This document shows, one piece after another, positions 55,656 through 64,000 of a DNA stretch of 64,000 bases (its first letter is position 1; the number at the start of each line of letters is the position of its first letter). The position numbers and the translations under genes were made by a program. Where the stretch lies: NCBI GenBank assembly GCA_902577515.1, contig CACGZJ010000004.1, positions 1 through 64,000 of the forward strand, written 5' to 3'. Source of the DNA: an uncultured Bacteroidota bacterium. Its GTDB lineage: Bacteria > Bacteroidota > Bacteroidia > Flavobacteriales > Flavobacteriaceae. Under the pieces are notes generated by a model. That model saw only the letters and a list, made by a program, of their open reading frames with translations, did not search any database and was not told the DNA's origin.

Positions 55656-56716
55656 TGTCTTCTTTTTTTAAGCTTACATATAATCCACAAGCTTTTAGGA
55701 CTTCTCTAGTAGTAACATTGTCCGCATTTGCCTTAGACCTTTTATTCTTCCAATTAATTATACCATCAAACATTGAGGGAATTAATGTTATAGTACTATC
55801 TATATTATACTATTTAATTCTTTTTTTAATTATACGGTATTCAATTGAAATATACATAAAGCTTTACTTAGAAAGAGGAGTTAAGAAAGTTTTAGATGAG
55901 TTAAATGAAGAAATTCTAAAAGATACTTATGATGAAAAAGATCTTGAAAAGTTAACTCTTAATTTGATTCAGAAAGCTAGAGAGAGGACCTCTGAAATAA
56001 ATGTTTTAAAGGATCAAGAAAATTACAGAAGAGAATTCCTTGGAAATATTTCACATGAATTAAAAACACCCCTTTTTACCATTCAAGGGTATATTCTTAC
56101 TCTTATTGAGGGAGCTATGAAAGATAAGAATGTTAGAGAAAAATATCTTAAGAGAGCAGCAAAAGGAGTTGAAAGATTAATTGCAATTGTTAAAGATTTA
56201 GATCTCATTACACAATTTGAATCAGGTATTAAAACTGTTGATAAAACAGATTTTAATGTTTTTGATTTAATTGATAATACATTTGAATTAATGGAATTTG
56301 AATCTGAAAAGAATACTACTTCATTAAAATATGATAAAGATTACTCTGAGCCCATTTTTGTTAATGCTGATCAAGAAAGAATTTTGCAAGTTCTAACTAA
56401 TCTTGTTGTAAACTCATTGAAATATGGAACAAATAATGGTTATACTAAAGTTTCTGTTGAAGAGTTTGATAATGATAAGATAATAGTAAAAGTCGCTGAT
56501 AATGGTGAAGGGATTGATGAACAACATCTTCCTAGACTATTTGAAAGATTCTATAGAATTGATAAAAATCGTTCTAGAAAAAAAGGTGGATCTGGTTTAG
56601 GTCTTTCAATTGTAAAGCATATAATTGAAGCTCATCAAGAACAAATATTTGTTAAGAGTAAGCTTGGTGTAGGTACTGAATTTTCCTTTACCCTTCAAAA
56701 ATCAAATTTTGAATAA
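55655..56716 (+). CDS. sensor histidine kinase, PhoR-like without an extracytoplasmic domain
   Basis: 353 residues. Two membrane helices (about 15-35 and 43-63) with only a very short loop between, so no external sensing domain. Then a coiled linker, H-box GNISHELKTPLFTIQG, and a HATPase domain with NLVVNSLKYGTNN, DNGEGIDEQH and GGSGLGLSIVKHI. It phosphorylates the regulator encoded upstream. The input signal is probably sensed in or under the membrane. Confidence 0.93.
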   Translation: MSSFFKLTYNPQAFRTSLVVTLSAFALDLLFFQLIIPSNIEGINVIVLSILYYLILFLIIRYSIEIYIKLYLERGVKKVLDELNEEILKDTYDEKDLEKLTLNLIQKARERTSEINVLKDQENYRREFLGNISHELKTPLFTIQGYILTLIEGAMKDKNVREKYLKRAAKGVERLIAIVKDLDLITQFESGIKTVDKTDFNVFDLIDNTFELMEFESEKNTTSLKYDKDYSEPIFVNADQERILQVLTNLVVNSLKYGTNNGYTKVSVEEFDNDKIIVKVADNGEGIDEQHLPRLFERFYRIDKNRSRKKGGSGLGLSIVKHIIEAHQEQIFVKSKLGVGTEFSFTLQKSNFE

Positions 56717-56731
56717 TTTGAAATGTAGAAA

Positions 56732-57049
56732 ATGAAAAAAGATGATTTTTTTCAAAGGGTTTACCATGTAGTTAAGAGAATACCTTACGGTAGAGTTACA
56801 ACTTATGGTTTAATTGCAAAGTACCTAGGATCTTCTTCAAGTGCTCGAACAGTTGGTTGGGCATTAAACGCTAGTCATAATGACTCTTCAATACCTGCCC
56901 ATAGAGTTGTGAATAGAAAAGGACTTCTAACAGGTAAACATCATTTTAAAGGTTTTGAATTAATGCGACAATTATTAGAGAGTGAAGGAATAATAATAGA
57001 AGATGATAAAGTATTAGATTTTGAACAAAAGATTTGGACCCCTAAATAA
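56732..57049 (+). CDS. alkyltransferase-like (ATL) MGMT-family protein
   Basis: 105 residues. It has the MGMT DNA-binding helix-turn-helix (GRVTTYGLIAKYLGSSSSARTVGWALN) and the active-site block, but reads PAHRVVN at 55-61 where O6-methylguanine methyltransferases have PCHR. It therefore cannot transfer an alkyl group. Such ATL proteins bind alkylated bases and flag them for nucleotide excision repair. It follows the two-component genes by 15 bases. Confidence 0.9.
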   Translation: MKKDDFFQRVYHVVKRIPYGRVTTYGLIAKYLGSSSSARTVGWALNASHNDSSIPAHRVVNRKGLLTGKHHFKGFELMRQLLESEGIIIEDDKVLDFEQKIWTPK

Positions 57050-57088
57050 TTAGTATTTTCTTGGGTTTTTTAAGTTATTACTTACTAG

Positions 57089-57096
57089 TATATTTG
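57089..57096 (+). promoter_or_regulatory. -7 box before the mrp gene
   Basis: TATATTTG equals the TAnnTTTG consensus and lies 11 bases before the mrp ATG, giving a leader of only a few bases. The best TTG upstream is 25 bases away, slightly too far, so the promoter is tentative. Confidence 0.4.
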
Positions 57097-57107
57097 TATT
57101 AAGTTTT

Positions 57108-58235
57108 ATGGAGCTATCAAAAAAAAATATTTCAAAAACTCTTGAAAAAATTAATATATCAGGCTCAGATGATAATATAGTTTCATCTGGAGTTCTAAAA
57201 AATATTCAAGTTTTTGGTGATCAAGTTGATATTGATCTCTCATTAAGTAATCCAACTCTTCAGGCAAGAAAAAAGCTTGAAGTAGATATAATGAAAATTA
57301 TTCATAATGAGATTTATGAAAAAGCTAAGATAAATATCAATACTAAAATTGAAAAAGCACCTGCTAAAATCTCATCACAATCGAAAAAAATTTCTGGTGT
57401 TGACTCAATTATTGCAGTTTCATCAGCAAAAGGTGGAGTAGGTAAATCTACTTTAACAATTAATCTTGCCGCCTCTCTTGCAAAAAAAGGATGTAAAGTA
57501 GGAATATTAGATGCAGATATTTATGGTCCTTCAGTCCCAACAATGATGGATGTTGAAGGATATGTCCCTAAGTCAATAAAAGTTAATGAAGAGTCAAAGA
57601 TTGATCCAATTGAAAGTTATGGTGTAAAAATTATGTCAATTGGGTTTTTCACGAAGCTTGACCAGGCTGTTGTCTGGCGAGGTCCTATGGCTTCGAAAGC
57701 TCTAAACCAAATGATTTTTGATACTAATTGGGGTGAGCTTGATTTTCTTTTTTTAGATCTTCCTCCAGGCACTGGGGATATTCATCTAAGTCTGGTTCAA
57801 TCACTTCCTATTACAGGATCTATTATTGTTAGTACTCCTCAGAATGTAGCTCTTGCAGATGCTAGAAGAGGAATAAAAATGTTCCAGCAGGATAGTATAT
57901 CAGTTCCAATTCTTGGCTTGGTTGAAAATATGGCATATTTTAAAACAGAGGACTCAGAAGAGAAGCATTATATTTTTGGAGAAGCAGGAGTTAAATATCT
58001 TTCAAAGGATTTAAATATTAATTTTTTAGGAGAGATACCCTTAATTAAAAGTTTAAGAGAAGCCTCTGATTTTGGTAGGCCTGCATCACTGCAAGAATCA
58101 ACTGAAGCTTCAAAAATCTTTGATGATATCTCCAAAAATGTAGTTGAACAATTATTAATAAGAAATAAAGAATTACCACCCACTAAAATTGTAGAAATTA
58201 CTAATTTAGTAGGGTGTTCAGCAATTAAAAAATAA
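57108..58235 (+). CDS. mrp: Mrp/NBP35 (ApbC) family Fe-S cluster carrier ATPase
   Basis: 375 residues. An N-terminal MIP18/DUF59 domain (about 5-75) is followed by a deviant Walker A SAKGGVGKST at 106-115, LDADIYGPSVP and LDLPPGTGD. It delivers Fe-S clusters to apoproteins. The CxxC used for cluster binding in many homologues after ENMAYF is absent (FKTEDSEEKHYIF), as in other flavobacteria I recall; only one Cys is near the C-terminus (VGCSA). One-base overlap with the next gene. Confidence 0.94.
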   Translation: MELSKKNISKTLEKINISGSDDNIVSSGVLKNIQVFGDQVDIDLSLSNPTLQARKKLEVDIMKIIHNEIYEKAKININTKIEKAPAKISSQSKKISGVDSIIAVSSAKGGVGKSTLTINLAASLAKKGCKVGILDADIYGPSVPTMMDVEGYVPKSIKVNEESKIDPIESYGVKIMSIGFFTKLDQAVVWRGPMASKALNQMIFDTNWGELDFLFLDLPPGTGDIHLSLVQSLPITGSIIVSTPQNVALADARRGIKMFQQDSISVPILGLVENMAYFKTEDSEEKHYIFGEAGVKYLSKDLNINFLGEIPLIKSLREASDFGRPASLQESTEASKIFDDISKNVVEQLLIRNKELPPTKIVEITNLVGCSAIKK

Positions 58236-58477
58236 TGTCAAAACTTGAAAACAAAATCTTAGAAGCATTAGATGAAATTAGGCCCTATTTGGTTAAAGAC
58301 GGAGGTGATATCTCTCTTTCCTCTATTAATGGCAAGAAAGTAAAGGTAAAACTTCATGGAGCTTGTGCCGACTGTACGGTAAATCAAATGACTTTAAAAA
58401 ACGGGGTAGAGACTACGATCAAAAAATATGCACCCGAGATAGAAGTTGTTGAATCTGCCCTTCCTCTATCAAAATGA
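58235..58477 (+). CDS. NifU C-terminal-domain Fe-S scaffold protein
   Basis: 80 residues of a single Nfu domain. The cluster-binding pair is Cys44 and Cys47 in HGACADCTVN. It probably receives or carries clusters for Mrp, encoded directly upstream (TAATG overlap). Downstream, the oxidoreductase gene overlaps by four bases, which suggests a complete Fe-S handling transcript. Confidence 0.93.
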   Translation: MSKLENKILEALDEIRPYLVKDGGDISLSSINGKKVKVKLHGACADCTVNQMTLKNGVETTIKKYAPEIEVVESALPLSK

Positions 58478-59526
58478 TAAAAACTGATATACTAATTATT
58501 GGTGCTGGTCCTACGGGGTTATTCGCAGTATTTGAAGCTGGCCTATTAAAAATGAAATGCCACGTCCTTGACTCTCTAACACAGCCAGGTGGCCAACTTA
58601 TTGAATTATATCCCAAAAAACCTATCTATGATATACCAGGATATCCAGAGATAATCGCAGGTGATTTAATTGAAAATCTTCTAGAACAGATTGAGCCTTT
58701 TTCTCCTACATACACTTTAGGAGAAACTGCTGAAGGAATTGAAAAGCTTAATGATGGATCATTCATTGTTTCAACGGACAAAAAGACTAAAATAAATGCT
58801 AGTGTTATAGCAATAGCTGGAGGCCTTGGAACCTTTACTCCTAGAAAACCTAATATTTCTAATATATCTGATTATGAAGAAAATGGTGTTCTCTACATGG
58901 TCAAGGACCCTAATGATTTTAGTGATAAAAATGTTTTGATTGCAGGTGGAGGCGACTCTGCTCTTGATTGGACAATACACTTATCTGAAATTGCTAAAAA
59001 AGTAACTTTAGTTCATAGAAGAAATGGATTTAGGGGAGCTGATGAATCTGTAGCAAGGGTTCAGGAATTAAAAAATTCTGGAAAAATTGATGTTATAACT
59101 CCAGGTCAAGTAATACAACTTCATGGAGAAAAATCTTTAGACTCTGTTTCGATTGATATGGACGGAGAAGTCAAAACTTCTAAAGTTGACTTTTTCATCC
59201 CCCTGTTTGGACTTATCCCTAAGCTTGGTCCAATTAAAGATTGGGGACTTAATATTGAAAATAATGCAATAAAAGTTAATAATAGTTTGGATTATCAGAC
59301 CAATATTGATGGTATTTATGCTATTGGAGATGTTAATACATATCCAGGAAAACTCAAATTAATACTCTCTGGTTTTCATGAAGCTGCAGTGATGTGTCAT
59401 AGTGCTTATTCTAAATTAAATCCTGGCAAGAAGAACATTCTCAAGTACACAACAGTAAGTGGTGTGGAAGGATTTGATGGATCAAAAAAAGAAGCAAAAA
59501 AGTCACAAATAAAAAAGATTGATTAG
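58474..59526 (+). CDS. ferredoxin-NADP reductase, thioredoxin-reductase type
   Basis: 350 residues. FAD site GAGPTGLFAVFEAG near residue 8, NADPH site AGGGDSALDW in the middle, and YAIGDVNTYPG at the C-terminal FAD contact. The CxxC of thioredoxin reductase is missing, so it belongs to the TrxR-like FNR group. It supplies or takes electrons for ferredoxin and may serve Fe-S assembly with mrp and nfu. Stop shared with the AAA+ gene (TTAG). Confidence 0.92.
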   Translation: MIKTDILIIGAGPTGLFAVFEAGLLKMKCHVLDSLTQPGGQLIELYPKKPIYDIPGYPEIIAGDLIENLLEQIEPFSPTYTLGETAEGIEKLNDGSFIVSTDKKTKINASVIAIAGGLGTFTPRKPNISNISDYEENGVLYMVKDPNDFSDKNVLIAGGGDSALDWTIHLSEIAKKVTLVHRRNGFRGADESVARVQELKNSGKIDVITPGQVIQLHGEKSLDSVSIDMDGEVKTSKVDFFIPLFGLIPKLGPIKDWGLNIENNAIKVNNSLDYQTNIDGIYAIGDVNTYPGKLKLILSGFHEAAVMCHSAYSKLNPGKKNILKYTTVSGVEGFDGSKKEAKKSQIKKID

Positions 59527-60983
59527 ATCTTGTTTATGAAGTTATTAAATGGATCCTTAAATTCAACTCCGTTATTTGTCCTCATTATTGTCAACCTATC
59601 AAAACTTTCAAGTCCCCATAACAAGAATTCAATAAAGAAAGGTTTATCCTTTTTATCAATGTCTGGAATAAATTTGTTTAATAGAGAATCTGCATCTTTA
59701 ACTTTATTAAGAATTGATTCGTAATCCTTATTACTTAAATCATCTCTAAGAATTACTTGATTGACTGTAAACCATTCTAGAATAGAATCATAAACTGATA
59801 TTTCATCCTGTTTTGTGAGTTTCTCAATTTTTGGAAAATATTCTATAAATAATGTCTTTACAGCCTCTGATATTAAATTATAGGAAACCTGCTCAGCTCC
59901 TTCTTCCTCTCCTTCATAAACAAGCTCAACTTTACCATTTATTGAAGAGATAATTGAGTTAAAATCAGACATTCTAATTGTTGTTATTTCTTCTTTATTG
60001 ATTAACATTCTTCTTTCTGCAGAGCTAACTAGGTTTTGTAAACTGGTAATACTCATTCTAGCACTTACTCCACTTTTTTTGTCCACTAACTCACTCTCTC
60101 TTGCTTCAAAACATACTTGTTCAATAATATCTCTTGCAATCTCTGGTATATGAATCTTTGAAATAGTTTCAGAATTCAATTTTGACTCTTGACTTGTAAT
60201 TGTTTTTGCAATTTCTACAGACTCAGGATAATGAGTTAAAATCTGTGAACCAATTCTATCTTTTAATGGCGTAACTATACTTCCTCTGTTTGTATAATCC
60301 TCTGGGTTAGAGGTAAAAATAAATTGAATATCAAGGGGAAGCCTAACCTTGAATCCTCTTATTTGAATTTCTTTTTCTTCAAGAATGGAGAATAAAGATA
60401 CTTGAATTCTAGGTTGAAGATCCGGCAGCTCATTTAAAACAAAAATACATCTGTGGGCTCTAGGTATTAAACCAAAATGAATTACCTCTTCATCAGAATA
60501 CGATAACTTGAGATTAGTAGCTTTGATTGGATCTATATCACCTATTAGGTCAGAAACAGTTACGTCAGGTGTTGCAAGTTTTTCGTAAAACCTTTCACTC
60601 TTATGAATCCAGTCAATCTTTGTATTATCTCCATCTGATTTTATTTTTTCTAAAGAACTTTTGAAGATGGGATTTAAAGGATCATCATTTGTATCAGAAT
60701 CTTTAACAATAGGAATCCACTCGTCTAATAGTTCTATACAAGTTCTAGCAAGTTTTGTTTTTGCTTGACCTCTTAGACCAAGAAGATTGATACTATGATT
60801 GGATAAAAATGCCCTTTCTACACTGGGTATAACTGTTTCCTCATACCCAATTAATTCAGAAAAAACATTTTTACCATTTAGTAAATTTGATCTAAGATTA
60901 TCAGTTATTTCTTGGTTCAAAGTTTTTGAGTGGTAACCACTCTTTTTTAATTCTCCTATTGTTTTGTATTTAGGTTTTTTCAT
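59523..60983 (-). CDS. AAA+ ATPase, magnesium-chelatase subunit I-like
   Basis: 486 residues. The Walker A is GLRGQAKT at 69-76 and the Walker B region VLNELPDL has the acidic residue; the sensor-1-like FTSNPEDYTNRGSIVTPLKDR follows. It resembles the Mg-chelatase I/MoxR branch, as in the paired actinobacterial Rv0958 type. No chlorophyll genes exist here, so it more likely remodels or inserts metal into another protein, with the VWA partner encoded upstream and overlapping by one base. Confidence 0.86.
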   Translation of the reverse strand: MKKPKYKTIGELKKSGYHSKTLNQEITDNLRSNLLNGKNVFSELIGYEETVIPSVERAFLSNHSINLLGLRGQAKTKLARTCIELLDEWIPIVKDSDTNDDPLNPIFKSSLEKIKSDGDNTKIDWIHKSERFYEKLATPDVTVSDLIGDIDPIKATNLKLSYSDEEVIHFGLIPRAHRCIFVLNELPDLQPRIQVSLFSILEEKEIQIRGFKVRLPLDIQFIFTSNPEDYTNRGSIVTPLKDRIGSQILTHYPESVEIAKTITSQESKLNSETISKIHIPEIARDIIEQVCFEARESELVDKKSGVSARMSITSLQNLVSSAERRMLINKEEITTIRMSDFNSIISSINGKVELVYEGEEEGAEQVSYNLISEAVKTLFIEYFPKIEKLTKQDEISVYDSILEWFTVNQVILRDDLSNKDYESILNKVKDADSLLNKFIPDIDKKDKPFFIEFLLWGLESFDRLTIMRTNNGVEFKDPFNNFINKI

Positions 60984-62086
60984 TATCTCAATTTTTGTCT
61001 TCTATTTTTGTCATAATCTTCAAAAATCATTTCACTCAAACCCTCAAGACCTGTGTAAAATGCTTTACCGTTATTTACTTCAGAGAATTTTTTTACAAAT
61101 GTCTGGAGATATGGATCACTGGCAATCATAAAAGTAGTTATTGGAATATTATTCTTTTTTGCTTGCCTGGCCCTATTATAGCATTGATCCAAAATGAAGT
61201 TGTCAAGTCCAGCACTATTCTTGTAAAAGCCATCTTTAGTAAACATACAGCTTGGTTTTCCATCAGTTATCATAAATATCTGTTTATTGTTATTTTTTCT
61301 CTTTCTAAGTATATCAAAAGCTAGGTCAAGTCCAGCAACTGTGTTAGTGTGATAAGGACCTACCTTTAGATATGGGAGATCTTTGATACTTATTGGTCTT
61401 GCTTCATCTCCAAATGATAAAATATCAATAGTATCTTTTGGAAATTTGGTTTTAATATATTCAACCAATGCCATAGCAACCTTTTTTGCTGGTGTGATCC
61501 TATCTTCACCATAAAGGATCATGCTGTGACTTATATCAATCATAAGTACAGTACTCATCTGTGAATTATGATTTGAATTCCAAACAACTAAGTCATCCTT
61601 CTTTAGACTTAAATCATTTTCACCTGAAGATATTATAGCATTTTTTAGACTTTCAGTTAACAAAATTCTATCAAGCGGGTCACCAAATTCGAAATCTTTA
61701 ATATTCAGATTTTCATCACTTCCAGAAGATGAATATTTCGTCTTATGATTACCTTTTTTGGTTTTTTTAAGGTTTCCAAATAAGTGTTTAAGAACATGCT
61801 TCCTTAGAAGTCTCTCTGTTTTAGAGCTAATCTTAATACTATCTCCATTTGCTGAAATTTCTTTCCTTACATATCCTTTTTTTAAAAGATCATTAACGAA
61901 ATCATCAATTGTATAATTTTCATCGGTCAGTTTATATTCTTTATCAAGTTCTCTTAGCCATTCAATAGCTTCATCAAAATCACCAGATGTATGAATGATT
62001 AGTTCTTTAAAAATATTAAATAGCTTTTCAAAGGGTGATAGCGAAGGTTCTTGAAAAGAACTGAATTTAAAAGCTGACTTTTTCAA
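60983..62086 (-). CDS. von Willebrand factor A domain protein (BchD-like partner)
   Basis: 367 residues. A metal-ion-dependent adhesion site, DISHS at 184-188 (DxSxS), begins the VWA domain; GPYHTNTVAGLDLAF and ITDGKPSCMF supply the other ligands. The N-terminal part is helical and basic. TTG at 62086 was used as start, since no ATG precedes in frame. It is transcribed first, then the AAA+ partner; the pair probably forms one ATPase complex. 93 bases to mvaD, divergent. Confidence 0.85.
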   Translation of the reverse strand: MKKSAFKFSSFQEPSLSPFEKLFNIFKELIIHTSGDFDEAIEWLRELDKEYKLTDENYTIDDFVNDLLKKGYVRKEISANGDSIKISSKTERLLRKHVLKHLFGNLKKTKKGNHKTKYSSSGSDENLNIKDFEFGDPLDRILLTESLKNAIISSGENDLSLKKDDLVVWNSNHNSQMSTVLMIDISHSMILYGEDRITPAKKVAMALVEYIKTKFPKDTIDILSFGDEARPISIKDLPYLKVGPYHTNTVAGLDLAFDILRKRKNNNKQIFMITDGKPSCMFTKDGFYKNSAGLDNFILDQCYNRARQAKKNNIPITTFMIASDPYLQTFVKKFSEVNNGKAFYTGLEGLSEMIFEDYDKNRRQKLR

Positions 62087-62179
62087 ATTAATATACTTTT
62101 AGTAAATCCAAATTAAACAAATAATATTCATCCTGGAGTTTATCTTTACTATATTTAAAGGATTTTTAACAATATTTAA

Positions 62180-63250
62180 ATGGTTGAGCATGATTTTATT
62201 TGTTCTGATAGTTTTGAGTCTAGTGGAATAGTTGAGTGGAATTCTCCAAGTAATATTGCTCTTGTTAAGTATTGGGGTAAAAAACAAAATCAAATACCTC
62301 AAAATCCATCTATCAGTTTTACACTATCTAATTGCTATACAAATACTGTAGTTGAATTTAAACCAAAAAAAAATACTCAAAATGAAATACATTTCAAATT
62401 TGATGGAAAGGAAAATCAAGATTTTGAAAAAAAAGTAAATACTTTTATTAAAAGTATTGACAAGTATTTTGGATTTCTAAAAAATCATGATTTATACATA
62501 AACTCAAAAAATAATTTTCCACATAGTAGTGGAATTGCATCTTCTGCATCTTCTATGTCAGCTTTGGCATCATGTTTAGTAGATATTGAATCTCAGATTA
62601 CAAGTAATGACAATGATTTTAATCTTAGAAAGAAATCATTTATATCTAGACTAGGATCCGGAAGTGCATCTAGGAGTATTGAAGGTCCAGTAACACTTTG
62701 GGGGAAAACACATGCTTTTAAAGAAAGTTCAGATTTATATGCTGTGAATATTTCACATGAAGTTGATAAAATATTTCATGATTATAATAATACAATATTG
62801 ATAATTGATCCTGGTCAGAAAGTGATTTCAAGTTCTTTAGGACATGAGTTAATGAATAAGAACCCTTTTTCTAAAAAAAGATTTGAAATTGCAAAAAATA
62901 ATACTGAAAGACTAAAAGATATTTTAAAATCAGGTGAGTTAGATGACTTCATTACTATTACTGAATCAGAAGCATTAATGATTCACTCATTAATGTTGAC
63001 ATCTGACCCATACTATATCCTTATGAAGCCAAATACTTTAGAGGCAATTTATAAAGTATTAGAATTCAGGAGAGAGACTAAACTTCATTTAAGCTTTACA
63101 TTAGATGCAGGTTCCAATGTCCATTTATTATACCCTAAATCTGAGGCTGAAATAATAACAAAATTTATAGATAATGAACTTCTTGTATTATGCAAGTCTA
63201 AATCTTGTATTCATGATCATCTAGGAAATGGTGCCACAAAAATCAGATAA
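62180..63250 (+). CDS. mvaD: diphosphomevalonate decarboxylase
   Basis: 356 residues. Decarboxylates mevalonate diphosphate to isopentenyl diphosphate. APSNIALVKYWGK-like SNIALVKYWGKK near residue 30, SGIASSASSMSALA (GHMP phosphate loop) and SRLGSGSASRSIEG are family marks. ATG start at 62180. One-base overlap with the mevalonate kinase gene. Shows use of the mevalonate route to isoprenoids, normal for Flavobacteriia. Confidence 0.95.
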   Translation: MVEHDFICSDSFESSGIVEWNSPSNIALVKYWGKKQNQIPQNPSISFTLSNCYTNTVVEFKPKKNTQNEIHFKFDGKENQDFEKKVNTFIKSIDKYFGFLKNHDLYINSKNNFPHSSGIASSASSMSALASCLVDIESQITSNDNDFNLRKKSFISRLGSGSASRSIEGPVTLWGKTHAFKESSDLYAVNISHEVDKIFHDYNNTILIIDPGQKVISSSLGHELMNKNPFSKKRFEIAKNNTERLKDILKSGELDDFITITESEALMIHSLMLTSDPYYILMKPNTLEAIYKVLEFRRETKLHLSFTLDAGSNVHLLYPKSEAEIITKFIDNELLVLCKSKSCIHDHLGNGATKIR

Positions 63251-64000
63251 TGGATAATAAAAAATTTTATTCAAAAGTTTTACTATTTGGCGAATATGGA
63301 GTTTTATCAAACTCTAATGCATTATCCATTCCTTTAGAAAAATTCTATGGTTATTTAAATAAATCAGATTTTTTAAATAATGACGAGAAGATTTCAAATT
63401 CTAATATTCTCCAGTTATATGAATTTATGATTGATTTAGACATTGAAGATAAAATTGATTTTAATTTCTTTAAAAATGACATAGATAAAGGGTTACACTT
63501 TGTTAGTAGCATACCTATTGCTTCAGGTTTAGGAAGCAGTGGTGCTCTTATTGCATCAGTTTTTGATTCATATCAAAAAAAAGATAATATTAATTTAAAT
63601 GTGGAAGAGATAAAAAATCTATTGTCAATTATTGAATCAAAATTTCATGGAGAGTCTTCTGGTCTTGACCCATCTGTTTCACTATTTAATAGTCCAGTAT
63701 TTTATTCCAATAAGCAAATCAAATTGATAGATAAAATTCATTATAAAAACTTTACGATTTATATAATGGATAGTAAAATAAACTCTTCAACAAAGAAAAT
63801 GATTGAGGTATTTCAAAATAAAATGAATGAAATTGAATTTAGATATTTCTTTGAAAATAAATATATTATTAATACCAATGAGTGTATTGAATACCTTCTT
63901 AATGGTTCAGACTTATTCAAAGAAACTTTAAAACAATTATCAGAAAATACACTTAATAATTTTAAGGAAATGATTCCAAATCAATTAATAAATATCTGGG
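63250..64000 (+). CDS. mevalonate kinase / GHMP kinase (partial, runs off the window)
   Basis: 250 codons are visible; the stop lies beyond the window. Starts ATG inside the mvaD stop (TAATG). KVLLFGEYGVLSNSNAL opens the GHMP fold, PIASGLGSSGALIASV is the ATP loop, and ESKFHGESSGLDPSVS is the substrate region. The same cluster in Flavobacteriia holds mvaD next to a mevalonate kinase, which supports this call over phosphomevalonate kinase, though the latter cannot be excluded. Confidence 0.88.
   Translation, partial: MDNKKFYSKVLLFGEYGVLSNSNALSIPLEKFYGYLNKSDFLNNDEKISNSNILQLYEFMIDLDIEDKIDFNFFKNDIDKGLHFVSSIPIASGLGSSGALIASVFDSYQKKDNINLNVEEIKNLLSIIESKFHGESSGLDPSVSLFNSPVFYSNKQIKLIDKIHYKNFTIYIMDSKINSSTKKMIEVFQNKMNEIEFRYFFENKYIINTNECIEYLLNGSDLFKETLKQLSENTLNNFKEMIPNQLINIW

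Overview
The window reads as one contiguous piece of chromosome from a small, AT-rich marine-type member of the Flavobacteriia (Bacteroidota). The lineage call rests on gene content and order: a long K/E-rich tail on ribosomal protein S16; the neighbour sets FtsX-DUF3098-TruB, RpoN-AsnS-Frr-PyrH, HemD-DUF4271 and dihydroorotase-DUF4296; mevalonate-pathway GHMP enzymes; PorT-like outer-membrane barrels; and Bacteroidota-type promoters (TTTG / TAnnTTTG). About 97% of the bases are protein-coding, only about 2 kb lie outside genes, and TTG/GTG starts are common. Most convergent gene pairs share their stop codons. This looks like a streamlined genome. No CRISPR array, insertion sequence, prophage, rRNA or replication origin was found.

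Layout. 1-7.3 kb: rpsP (minus, cut by the window start), clpP-clpX, a GH3-type acyl-adenylate enzyme, DUF2797, rluF, a queuosine-precursor transporter, folK and a TrmH-type methyltransferase. 7.3-11.5 kb: mutS, a stand-alone Smr-domain gene, a coiled-coil lipoprotein with a possible metallopeptidase centre, then tRNA-Gly, tRNA-Leu and a terminator. 11.5-19.8 kb: a DinB/YfiT protein, a glycosyltransferase-metallophosphoesterase pair, a half AraC domain, SCP2, a fused beta-oxidation enzyme with its thiolase, and a UmuC-UmuD translesion polymerase in reversed order. 19.9-27.6 kb: 2-oxoglutarate dehydrogenase E1 and E2, separated by an acetyltransferase-permease-dehydrogenase cassette, then tatD. 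27.6-30.2 kb: tRNA-Ser followed by an accessory island holding one unknown gene and a Bpu10I-like restriction enzyme with a C5 cytosine methyltransferase. 30.3-39.9 kb: a GH109-like oxidoreductase and a GH3 beta-glucosidase lipoprotein, a FabH-like synthase, a PqaA-like hydrolase, and an ExbB-X-ExbD-ExbD-barrel energiser operon. 39.8-51.2 kb: rpoN, asnS, frr, pyrH, truB, ftsX, leuS, a SemiSWEET, a zinc peptidase, hemD and DUF4271. 51.2-64 kb: a dolichol-phosphate-mannose-type synthase, pyrC, DUF4296, tyrS, a PhoB/PhoR-like pair, an alkyltransferase-like protein, mrp-nfu-fnr, an AAA+/VWA pair, mvaD and the start of a mevalonate kinase.

Most of the window is core housekeeping: translation, proteolysis, mismatch repair, the TCA cycle, pyrimidine, haem and isoprenoid synthesis, and envelope energisation. 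The parts most likely to hold undescribed biology are the three-gene cassette inside the sucA/sucB locus, the HExxH coiled-coil lipoprotein beside mutS-smr, the restriction-modification island with its unknown neighbour, the ExbB/ExbD operon with its extra membrane protein and barrel, and the AAA+/VWA chaperone-like pair. All functions were inferred by reading the sequence; no database search was run.
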